This document shows positions 49,985 to 61,371 of a DNA stretch of 64,000 nt, piece after piece. Source of the stretch: Xestospongia muta (taxonomy: Eukaryota; Porifera; Demospongiae; Haplosclerida; Petrosiidae); assembly GCA_963693285.1 (NCBI GenBank), contig OY848925.1, forward strand, positions 5,186,932 to 5,250,931, read 5' to 3'. The notes under the pieces are model-generated. The model was not told the origin of the DNA and did not search any database. It saw only the letters and a program-made list of their open reading frames with translations. Position 1 is the first letter of the stretch; each line of letters begins with the position of its first letter. The translations under genes were made by a program, and so were the position numbers.

Positions 49985-51731
49985 AAGATTGTTATTATTA
50001 TGTTAGATTAAAAATATGTATGCTATCTTGTTAAGTAGATTTATTTTACAAACTAAAACATTTAGTTTGAACACTTCATTAACACTAACTATATATATAT
50101 TTTGTATAGAAAGTTTTGATCTATGGACTGGTATTTTTTAATGTAATCATTCATACAGAGATGAACTGCTCAGCTACCAAAACCTTACAGATGATGTACA
50201 TGTAGAAGTTACAAATGAAATAAAACAAACTGATGACAACTAGTAATGTGACAGTATTGTCATAATATAATAAAATATTATTACACTCAATAAATGTTAA
50301 AGTCGGATTTATTATTACTTATGCTCAAAAGATAGACATTTGGCAGAGATATAATAATAATACTTGGCTGAACTGATTGGAAGGTATATATGATATAAAG
50401 AATGTCTTTATCAGAGAGGAAGTAAAAAAAGATGATATGTCTGAGTTAATTGATCTGAAGAGTTTGGTTTGGCATTTTTACAAAGAGTGCATAGTTTGTC
50501 TTCTAAAAGTAATTCAGGAATTTGGAAGAATTTATGTTTCAACTCATCAGCTATAATATGTATCACAGTACACAGTTGCAATGGTGAGGGATCTAAGTCC
50601 TCAATATATCTTCTAATACAGTGTATTAACTTAATGCAGTGCCAAGCTAAGTCAGTAGATCATTTAAATTCTCTGAAGTATAAGAGATTACATGTATTGT
50701 TTCCTTAATTCATAAATTGTTAATTTAGCAAATACTGGTATAGGAATTATGTTAATCTTCTTCACTTAGTACTGAAGTAACCTCATCAAGTACTAGAATT
50801 AGAAAACACACAATAGTTATCATACAACCTTTATATGAATTATCTACTACTATTTATAATGACTTACTAGCAAGATTAAAGAAACATTTCAAAGAGAGAG
50901 TGAGAGTAGAGAGGGAGAAAGAGAGAGAGAGCATATGCACGGATAAGTGCATTAGGGACTTGCATATATGATGGAACCTAGGGAGAAAGAATGAAACTAT
51001 TACAAAATATCAATTGTATAATAATTATATTATATTCATGGTAAAAATAGTAACATATAATAGACTATTATACATTAATGGATTATGCATATACTATGTA
51101 CTTCAATGAAGATTAAATGTGATCAGTAGAAATAGTGTTAAAACAGTAGGCATAATTTTATTAGAATGGTCTTAGTAAAATAGATAATTATGTTAAGGCG
51201 GACATCTAATTCTACTTCGAATTTCATATACTCTGCTTTGGAGTTTTCCAAAAGTATTCAATTCTTCAATTCTACTTTGCAGCTGTCTAAAAATATTCAA
51301 TTCCAACTCTATTTTCTATTCTTCGATGGAATATTTAACAACTAAAATCCTATAGCCCCACCCTAACCGGAAACATGTCGCTTCGCTCCACTCAAAGGAC
51401 AGCTCGCGGTGCTCGCTCTCCGCGCTTCACTTCATTGAGCGATGGAAAGTAGAGTTGGAATTGGATGTCAGCCTTCGGCTTCCTTAGGATAGGTTGTCTA
51501 AGACAAATACTTGTCTTGTTTTCCATATATATTTTGTATCCATGTATCATACTGAAATAATAGAGAAAACACACTTGACTCTATTATCTATATGCATTCA
51601 CTAAAATTACAATTATGTCAATAACACATTATGAATCTTGTACTGTATACAATAGTAAAAGATCATAACAGTAATCATAGGATATTACCATATATGGTCT
51701 CTATTGAAGGGCGTTTCTGTTGACCACTATA
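49985..51731. other. right copy of the large segmental duplication and its flank
   Basis: 49985-50240 is copy 3 of the 3'-end repeat family. From about 50465 the sequence nearly duplicates 40850-42110. The short open frames in it (for example 50469-50708) are shared with the other copy and show no known domain. Confidence 0.6.
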
Positions 51732-51777
51732 GGGCGTGCCTGCAAAAAGGGTGGATCTACTAAACAAGACTACAGCA

Positions 51778-53031
51778 ATGGCTTCACCATTTTCTGATGA
51801 AATTGGTAAGAAGACAAAAATAATCTATATACCATCTGTAAAATTGTATAAATAGTAGTAATGATATTATCATAGTTATATGTACTGTAGTCATACAGAT
51901 CATAAACATGTAAAAAATCAATCTACTAAGACAATCTTTACTCAACATATAATAGTTATATTTAATGTATTATTTTATTTGTTTAGAAACTGTCTCAAAA
52001 GACAAAAGTGCGTATTTCAATACATTAAGAGGACAATTGGGTTCTTTGATATTGAAAGTTAAAAGAGCAGCTGAGTCAACTGGTATTGATGTTGATGAGC
52101 TCAAGGAATTACTTATCTTCAGTTCTACATCTGATGAAAAGGAGATTCAAGAAGCAGAAAATTTGCTTAAACTTTTTGTTATAGTTCGTAATAAGCTTTG
52201 TTCACCTGACAACATAGAAATCCTTAAAGCTATTGTTGATCATTTCAACCTCTCTGATGTTTTAACAGCTATTCGTGAATATGAGGAAGTAAATATTATT
52301 ACATACATGCCTTTGTATTTATTTTGTATTCTAGATCCTACACTCAGAAGTACACAAGCCTGCTTCATATATTACTGATGATCCTGATGGTTTTACGTCA
52401 CATCAAGAAGTCCATGAAGATGAGAATGTAGAATATCTGAACAATCCAAAAAAACAAGATGTCACTGATAAACAAGGAGATGAGGTAAGAGATAAGTAAT
52501 ATTAGACAACAGTTATTACTTGTTTTATTAATGTGTCTACCATCTACAGGAAGTTAGACCTCTTGAAGTAGAGAACGAAGATGAAATGCATCCATCGCCA
52601 TCACTGTCAACAGAACAGACACAAGAAATAAATAAACTAAAGGAAGAGCCCATTAAAAGTAATTCTGACTATGTATGTATTATTTAGTAGATGTCTAAAG
52701 TATTGGATTGAATTGTTAAGAATCTCAAGATGTCTCTATAGTGTCATGATTAGCACTTTTGTTCATAAAATATATGATTTAAACTACATTTTTAAGTGTA
52801 GACAGTTAAGATCTTGACTGCCACAATAAATCTTGCCTATCGTTGCCAGTTTATACTTAATTATATCTTTTGGTTTATACCACAAGATTTCAGAGCACTG
52901 GGTGACAGTATATCAACACTTTTAATGCAAGAGGTTTGTAACTTAATGTTATTTAATAGTTTTATATGTTTCATTGTTATAAGGTGATAGAAGCATCTCA
53001 TATTATATCATTTTTTGATATAATAGAATAG
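51778..53031 (+). CDS. gene J2: helical-module protein without START
   Basis: Six exons, 51778-51805, 51987-52288, 52335-52484, 52550-52658, 52887-52933 and 52984-53031, are all in phase and give 227 aa. The start MASPFSDEI and helical module (GIDVDELKELLIFSS) are almost identical to J1. A charged linker (KQDVTDKQGDE, then TEQTQEINKLKEEP) follows, then the exon ALGDSISTLLMQE that in J1 leads to the START domain. Just after the shared VIEASH the copy ends: homology to J1 stops and the frame closes with FFDIIE. It may be a truncated but expressible product, or a pseudogene. Confidence 0.62.
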
Positions 53032-54619
53032 TTAATAATTGTTACATTTCCATAGGGACAGTCCCACTGCTTTCTCTTATTCCCTCTATGATGTATTTTT
53101 ATGAGGTCAATTTATGGTCCTAAACTGGAAGTTCATACTTTGTTTTATATTGTCAATTAATGTTAAGGAGATGATCAGTATTATATGCAATGACATATAG
53201 ATTTTTCTGCCTAGACCTCTAGATAGTTCTTAATATTATGTTAGTATTTAAAGTACTTGTTATACAGAGTTCTCACGTAGCAATAATTCAATGTATAAAT
53301 TTAGATATAGCCATTGGATATATCAATGAATAGACTGTATCTGTAATGGGTGGAGTTTTGACCAAATTAGGTCACAACAGTAACATTATATTAATAATAT
53401 TAGTAATTCATAGCAGTGTATGTTACTATTGGATTTATCATTGAATAGACCATAGATAAAGGAGTGGAGAGGGATAGAAAACAGAAATGAATTACATAAT
53501 TATCGTCAGTAAGATTTCATCTGTGTTTTGCTTGTGTTATGTACCTCTTGTCAAATGCTATTTATTACATGACAATGATGTAATTCAAAGCTTTTTACTG
53601 TACTGATTAATGTTTATGGTATAGAATAGGGTTGCAGACATAAATAAAGAAATTCCTTTAGGTAATGTTGGTGTCAATGAAAAATATCCTCATAACTGAA
53701 TTTTGCACCATAATTTTTAACTCACAGATGTTTTTATTGTTCAATTCTGTTTCCAATCCTTCTCCCCTCTTTATCTATATAAATCAATAACGGGTGGAGT
53801 TTTGACTAAATAAGGTCACAACTGTAATGTTATATGAATAGTATTACTAATTCCTATCATTGTCTTGTTGACTATGAATACTTAAACTAAGACATCAGTG
53901 ATGGGTGGAGTTTTGACCAAACTAGGTCACAACAGTAATGCTATAGTAATCCTTATTCATAATATTTTATACTCACTATTAATAAACATATAAATATGAA
54001 TGAATTACAGGAAAAATAAAATTAAAATCATTTTCACATGTAATTTTGATTGTCTAGTTACAATATTATATCCACACAAGTGAACTAATAAATCAACTCT
54101 ATATTACCAAGAATCAAATTACATTCTTTTACAAAATAAATAGCTTTATGTGGACATATTCATATCCAATAAAAACAATATAATAATAAGTAGCTAGGTA
54201 TAAGATATTAATGAGTGATTGAGTGTAGTTGAATCACTAGTCAGGATCACAATGACAATGCAAATATAATCACTTCTAATTAGTAGACAGTATAGTGTCA
54301 TCATTATGTTATAGAAGAGTAATTACTGCATCAACTCATTGTATTGGTTTATGTACACTAATCTATGAATGTTAGTAAATAAATTATAATTAACTGTAAC
54401 AAGATACTATACAAAGGTACTTTATTACAAAGAACACAAACAAAATAAGATACTATCCCTATGTAATATATAGTCTCAAGTGTTTACAGAGTCTCATTAA
54501 TTATTAAGTGATATAGTAACAAACATTCATTATTGTGTTCTATATAGTGTACTAATACTTCTTGTTTTACCAAAGAAACAGATTCAAATAACATTGCTAC
54601 TGTTTGACTTACTTTATAG
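53032..54619. repeat. dispersed repeats, no gene
   Basis: GATGGGTGGAGTTTTGACCA-type units lie near 53350, 53788 and 53900. 53300-53480 matches 39690-39860. 54290-54710 is nearly identical to 40370-40790. Together these show that the block between the two halves of gene I/K was built by duplication. Confidence 0.6.
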
Positions 54620-56581
54620 CTCCACAAGAACAAAGTAAACTGGAGATGGACGTCACTGATAAACAAAGAAGAGATGAGGTAAAATTAAAGGAAGTTGCAT
54701 AAAGTAACTATTCTGATAAAATATCTACTTGTAACATAACAAAAAGGTAGAATAAACGACAAAAATTATTACTTGTTTTGTTAATAACTTAATATGTTTA
54801 CCATTTACAGGAAGTTAGAGCTCTTAAAGAAGAGAATAAAAATTTAAGACGACAACTGGAAATACAAAAAAGGATCAGACAAAGCATGGCAATGGAAATA
54901 GAATCTATTGAAGGTATTATACTACATGTTATGTATTATTAGCTACTGGATTAGAGAGTATTTGATATGTACTGTTGTATTGATACATAGTGACCTTTAC
55001 TTACATTGAAGTCACTAGTTAATGTATAATTTATAAAATTGAGACAAGACTTGAGATCGGTCACTTCTAAAACAAGAAATACATGTAGACCATTATTATA
55101 TATGATAGTTATGCGTACTTATCTATGATCTAATACTAGGTCATTTCAATGCATTATATGCAGATGAGATTGTTCATGTCAATTGTTTCCTTTTTAGCTA
55201 CAAAGAAGGATTTATTGTCAGTGTCAGAAAAGAGACAGAGAGAGATAGAGAGACTGCAGGAGATAAACACATCATTGATTTTAAAACTGAATGAAAGAGA
55301 CAAAGCAAATGAGGAATTAAAGCAAAGTTTGAAAGGTAACTGATATTAGTAGATGTTTATCACTTCTCTTTGTACAATTGTTATCAGATCTACCCTTGTT
55401 ATCCATTTATGTAAAATTTCACAATTGGGTAAAAAATCATTGACTATTTACCATGCATGTAGTCTATATAATAATGTCTGGTCACCACTATTGGTTTGTA
55501 TAGCTACATACTTATATCACTATATTTAATATTTTTGTATAGAAAGAAGTCAAACAAAAGAAAGAGAAGCTCCAACAATAAGATATCTTCCATCTGGTAC
55601 ATATGATCTCCTGATCATTGGTTCATATGGAGAAGTGTCTCAATCCATTAAAGTTGCACGCAAACTACCTAGTGATAAAGGAGAATCTAAAGAAGAGATT
55701 AATCTTATCAGGAAGATTCACGAAAGAAGTTCATATTGTCAAAATGTGTTAGTTCGTTCAGATCTTCCAGAATCTGATCATGAACACACCAAAGCTTATT
55801 ATCTAGAGACAATAAGGAATTTTTTAGCAAGTTGTCAGCAAGACAAAGGTAAGAGAGACATAATATTATGACAATAATGGCAACAGTATATTTCACTTAT
55901 ATAGCTATCATCTTTTACACTGGTCATGGAGAGGAGAACACTGGTAACTGGTGTTTTAAAGATGGTGTCATCGCCTTCCAGGATATCTTTGGTTTATATA
56001 TAGCCAACTTCAGAAACAAACGACTCACAATAAACTCCGATTGTAGCTATTCTGGTAAATGGATCAAGGATTGTGCCAAAAGTCTGGATGGTCTTGATAT
56101 TCGATCTTGTGGACATCACACAAACAGAGTAGGAATATTACTCAATGTATGGTGTTCCTGTGACATTAACGAAGAAGCTACCGCTCTGTGTTATGTAAAT
56201 GAAGCTAATACATTTGATGAAACAAACAAAACTGTTGTGACTGCCTACAACAAACAACTCTCTTCAGGACAAACAGCAAAGTTGGGTGATTTTCGACATC
56301 TTCGTTGTAGCAAGGCAGCTGAAGAGCCATGTGAAGTGGATCAAAAATGTACCTGGGAAGATCGTATGTTTCATGAGAGTCAACCAGTCTACCTAGTTCA
56401 TAGTAAAATGTGGCATTATGTGGTGATTGCTGAAGATAAAGTAGAAGCTTTCAAAGCTAAAGTCAAAACTGGAACAATTAATGTTGCTGATTATGGTACA
56501 GTTTTGTATTCTGGGTGGGGAGAAGACCCTCCAGAAGATGTAAAAGAATGGGTGTACACAAGATATTTTGTCACATATTGA
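54620..56581 (+). CDS. gene I/K, 3' half: coiled coil and caspase-like domain
   Basis: Exons 54620-54678, 54811-54913, 55198-55335, 55543-55848 and 55905-56581 are in phase. They encode about 60 residues of linker and coiled coil (RALKEENKNLRRQLEIQ), a heptad-like stretch (SVSEKRQREIERLQE), and the caspase-like domain. That domain has YTGHGEENTG (His586) and NSDCSYSGKW (Cys625), numbered in the joined 803-aa model. The first catalytic exon is more compact than usual: KLPSDKGESKEEINLI replaces the usual KLVPSDQEGSNQWMTKEIDLI. The first exon needs a phase-1 upstream exon, which 39190-39277 supplies. No closer CARD exon is present. Confidence 0.8.
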
Positions 56582-57147
56582 TGCACAATATTAGTGTACT
56601 TTAACCATGGTATAACTAGAACTATATCTCTTATGGGTATAACATTAGTGCTGATTAAAGTGGCTGTCTCATTTACGTATGTAGATACTCAGTTTATAGA
56701 TAATTTGCTGAATACATTGACTTTGTGCTGTCTATGACAATAAATAAGGAAAATATTATTAATTCCATTTTTAACGTCATAATGTTACTTGATCATCATT
56801 GCCTATACAGTTAAATCCTGAACCTAGGGCCACAAACCTGGAAACTAATGTAATACTGAATAACAAAGGAAATTGTATATATTTTAGGAACCTTGCGTTA
56901 TCTTGTAATCCCATTGTTAAACAGCTGGGTATATATTATGCAACAAATTGTTAAGTGATTTACTATTCATGCTTAAATAGAAGAGCATCAGTGAATAGTG
57001 GAATATAGTCTATATAGCAGATCACCCACTGCTCATATGTGCATTATTATTGGTTGAAGAACTAGATTTTGTATAGCTTCTGATCATGAATAGTAGAGTA
57101 TGAAGCCCACTCTCACTACTAAAAAAAATTAAGTTGACAAGTCCAAC
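56582..57147. other. spacer before gene L
   Basis: No gene. 57070-57120 (CTTCTGATCATGAATAGTAG...CCCACTCTCACTACT) matches the region upstream of gene D. Confidence 0.45.
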
Positions 57148-58535
57148 ATGGCCACTAACTCTGATGATAGTTTGGTACCTTCTACCAAGGAGTATCTGGT
57201 GATACAGAAATACTTCAGTAGATTACATCATGTCATTGATGATCCTGTATCACTTGCTATTGGTATGTTCTCTGCTGGTCTCATCTCTGACTGGACTATG
57301 TGACATACATTGTACTACATTGTCGAGTACTACATTTGCTAAAGAGCTACAGAAAGAGGTAGAACTAACAGGTCATAATCCTAAAGTGAAGAGTACCATT
57401 ACTCTACATCTGAATTGATCTTCACCTAAAACGTTTACAGTCAAACAGTTTGAGAAATTGTCAAAGATGTGTTCTTTGATCTCTCTCAATATATTTATAT
57501 TATTAAAGTAGAATCTGGTTCTATCATTGTCACTATTTTTGCTCCTGAGTCAGTTATAGATGCACTGAGTGTAATGTCAAAGACAAGGCTACCATATCTC
57601 CTTGATATTAGAGTAATCTTGTTACAGATTGGAGATGAAATTATATACTTGATGAGCAAATAAAAATGATAAAGAACAATTAACGTTTAATTATGTAAAT
57701 CTACTTAGCAAACAACCCATGAAGTACAGAAATGTAATTCTGGTGCTGCAAGTCTCCAAGAATATGTCAAGAGCATTGAGAACAGTACACAGAGAGAGGT
57801 AAGACTAATGGATTAATTTATTTAAGATAATATAAAGTATCATTTCTATGTAAAGGTAATACATACAGAAGTGTATCAAGACCAACCTCTTCCAGTAGAT
57901 AAATCTTCTATCATTTCAACTATCTCTCAGACAGGTTAGTAATGATATTAACACTATAACTATAATTACTGTCTAATAACATATATTAGAGTATAGTCAA
58001 TGTATTGTTTATTTGATTTAATTACTTTATAGCTCTACAACAACAAAGTCAACTGGAGAAGGATGTCACTGATAAACAAAGAAATCACAAGAGAACAAGG
58101 AATATTACTCAAAGTATGCTGTTCCTGTGGTGCTAATGAAGAAGCTACTGTACTGTGTTATATTACTGAGGCTTATGAATTTGATGAAACAAACAAATAT
58201 GTTGTGAATTACCCCAATATGAAACTATCATCAGGACAAACTACAAAATGGGGTAACTTTATAAAGCCAGTGAGTAATGTGAAGTAGACTTTACATTTAC
58301 CTGGGAGGCTTGTTTATATCATCATTTTGTCTACCTAGTTTGGGGTAAAGACCGAGGGTTTGCAGCCTGGCATTATGTACTGGTTGATGAAGATAAATTA
58401 GATACGTTCAAAGCTAAAATTGCCAGTGGGAATATAAATGTGGCTGATTATGGTAATGTTCTTGAATCTGGTTGGGGAGAAGATCCTCCACAAGATATAG
58501 TACACACAATAGACTCACAATTTGTTTATATATAG
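57148..58535 (+). pseudogene. gene L: internally deleted CARD/caspase-like gene
   Basis: 57148-57302 is a CARD-like exon (MATNSDDSLVPSTKEY to LISDWTM) cut off by TGA. From 57303 it is joined directly to the middle of the alpha/beta exon (SSTTFAKELQKEVEL) with frameshifts near 57415. Linker exons at 57706-57801, 57855-57933 and 58032-58080 follow. At about 58082 the coiled-coil exon (EKDVTDKQRN) runs straight into the post-cysteine part of the last exon (TREQGILLKVCCSCG). The His/Cys core is therefore deleted. The rest, to 58535 (WGEDPPQDIV), has stops. At least three internal deletions are needed to explain it. Confidence 0.85.
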
Positions 58536-58699
58536 TAGACAAACCCACAACAGAATATTACAAAAGCAATGTATGGGCTATTTAATATAAATAGATATTT
58601 TATACATTAACTATAAGAAAATACTTTATTGTTGTATATGTTTATTGTCAATATATGATCCTTTAACCAGTATCTCATATAATAATAGAATGTCAGTTA

Positions 58700-60947
58700 T
58701 TAGTTCATTGTATCTAACTTCCATTGTCCTTGTTCAGTTAAAGTCACTCTCACTTGATGATACTATAAGATATATTATACAGTAATACTACATAGTTGAT
58801 AATAATACCTGTTTAATAGAGGATCTATGACCAATACTAAGGACAGTAGTACCCATTTGATTAATACTGGTATAGAAATAATGTTCATCTTCTTCACTTA
58901 GAGCTGAAGTAACCTCATCAAGTACTAGAATTAGAAAATACTCAATAGTTATAATACAACCTTTATATGAATTATCTACTACTATTTATAATGACTTACT
59001 AGCAAAGGAAGGTTTGTGATAGAAGAGTCGAGCAAATGCTATCTTTTGCATTTCTCCTGGAGATACATAGTCATTCCTGACAAGAGAGAGAGAGAAAATC
59101 ATTCATTTAATCTAGTAATAGTAACTCACCAGTTACCATCAAATATCACATCAACTCCTCCCAATCTCTCCTTTAGTGATAACTACAAAATATAGTATTT
59201 GATGAACAGATGAGTAATGGATAACTTACTAGACCAGCTAATCTTAATGCTTCATTAATTCTATTCTCAAGTAAGACACAATCTATAATGTGATAATGAT
59301 ATATTCAGTCAAAGTATGATACTACCAGATATATGAATTATAACTTACCTAAACTATCATTTGAGTCATTGAGGTCTTTAGGTTGATGTCGATAAGTTAC
59401 CTATTATAAGAGACAGAGACTATAATTGATGACACTAATACCAGCTATTTTGATTAGATGACTGTCATGTGATTATCATATGAACACTATATCATTACTA
59501 CATACTTGATCAGCTAAAGAACCCATTGATAGATGAGGTTTTTGAGGTAGGAACATCACCTCAGTATCAACCAAACAGATATAAGCATTCCCTGTAATAA
59601 GTACAAAGTACATTGTACTTAGGACAGTGATCCATCACTATATAGAGGTACTATTGTATTATGATACCTTTTAATGGTTGCCATAACTTTTTTAGAACCC
59701 TTAATATAGAAATTTTACCAGACCCTATTAAATGATCGATCAATTTCCACTCATTAATGAGATGTGTACCTGATGTTCCTGATATGAGAATATTCTTGCC
59801 TCTTTCAAATTTGAAGGTCAGCCCTATATAAATATACCAGACTACCACATACAATTTGATGTTTGTTCTAACCTTCCACTAGTGGAATATCAGTACAACC
59901 TGGAGGAGCTATAGTGACATCTTCAAAGATAGCTGCTACTACAGGACCAGGTTCAGCTATGGAGTACCTAGAACATTAAAATATAGTAAGTTACATTATT
60001 AAATAATAATGTAGAAATGACACTATATCTTAATAGTAATAGAAGAGATTGTACCTCACTGTATGTGATCTGTTGTTATAAGAATCATCCAAGTCATCAT
60101 TAGATGATGTACTATCAAATATGTCAATGGAGGGAACTACTGTAGTAGTAGCAGCTGATGTACATTTGTTTAGTTTGTTTAGTACCTCAAGAAGATGACC
60201 AATTCTAAATGCAGTGACATGTACTAGTAACCATGGTAACTTGTTATACTCTACCTGTGAGTATATCCTGCTAAGTCAGCAATATTACTTGACTGATCTA
60301 CCAGTGTAGAGAAATTGTTTAGAAGATAGAGAGAGAAAAATGCAACCTACAAGAATAAAGTCAAATGTTATACTATATAATAATATGATAATAAATGTAC
60401 CTCACTTATTTTTCCAGCTAGAGCAGATGGAGAGAGGTGATCATATCCACCAGAGAAGATGATAATACCCAGTACAATATATGTAATAACAGAACTGAGA
60501 TAATCAAATAAATTAACAGAAACTATAAATTAAAAGAGATACAAGTTAGTTAATAAATTATAAACTATTACATACAATTTAATGGAAATGCCCAATGAGC
60601 CAAGCTAAGTTGAGTACTGAACAGTTTCTATAGCAACAAAACTAGTTAATAATATTAAAGTTAGTAAAGTTACTCCCATTAGAAATATCTCCATAAACCT
60701 TATCCACAACAGATAGTATATGATATATTATACTTACTAGATATAGTTTATATATTACAAGTACAGTAACCTATATTATAGTATGTATGTACTAATCTAA
60801 TTACTGTAGTATAATAATGTAATTATTAAGTACACTGTGGTTATCTATACATATTAGTGGTCATTTCCTACATGTTAAATCATCAGATATTGTGGGTATA
60901 TTGACCAAACCTTTTTGTGATCTCTTCCTAAATTGTTGACCTAACTT
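58700..60947 (-). CDS. ABCD4: ABCD4-like ABC transporter, 5'-truncated
   Basis: Minus-strand exons, 5' to 3': 60911-60947 (weak), 60576-60627, 60401-60522, 60255-60346, 60055-60204, 59873-59967, 59770-59823, 59668-59724, 59506-59591, 59349-59400, 59230-59282, 59130-59182, 59000-59076, 58809-58924 and 58700-58762. From 60576 on every phase fits. The end of the transmembrane part reads FDYLSSVITYIVLGIIIFSG and DLAGYTHRIGHLLEVL. The nucleotide-binding domain has Walker A GTSGSGKIS (Ile where Ser/Thr is expected), the Q-loop FLPQKP, signature VSPGEMQKIAFARLFYHKP, Walker B FAILDEVTSAL and H-loop SIGHR. Subfamily D proteins act in peroxisomes or, for ABCD4, in lysosomal cobalamin export. The first membrane segments and a start codon are not found before gene N begins, so this is probably a truncated copy or a pseudogene in a still intact frame. 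Confidence 0.8.
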
Positions 60948-61371
60948 CTATATAAACAGAGAGGTAAGGAATAAAAGATAATTATAGATCAAAAATGATA
61001 TTTGTTTTATCTTAGTCCCTGTAGTTATAGTTATCTATACATAACATATGGCTAACAATAGAATATACTAGTCTTATAATATAGATACCAAATAAAAGAT
61101 GTCAGTAATATAATATACCATGTGTTAGTAAGGTTATAGATCTTATCAATATATGGTATATTATAATACATGTGATATAGTAAAAAACAGTTACAGATAC
61201 TAGTTATTAACAAACTAAGTACATTAAGCTTTGCTCGTGTGTAGGATGGTGTGAGAGCTAATAACATGTATATTTGTAAATAATAAATCATAATGATGTT
61301 ATTGGTAATAGATCTTCACTGAAAGGTGTGTGACATGAAAAAAGCTGAATCTGCTAAATGAGACTACAACA
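60948..61371. other. spacer and upstream region of gene N
   Basis: AT-rich. Near 61310-61332, TAATAGATCTTCACTGAAAG with GGTGTGTGAC is a version of the shared upstream motif, 40-60 bp before the ATG of gene N. The missing 5' exons of the ABCD gene are not seen here. Confidence 0.4.
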
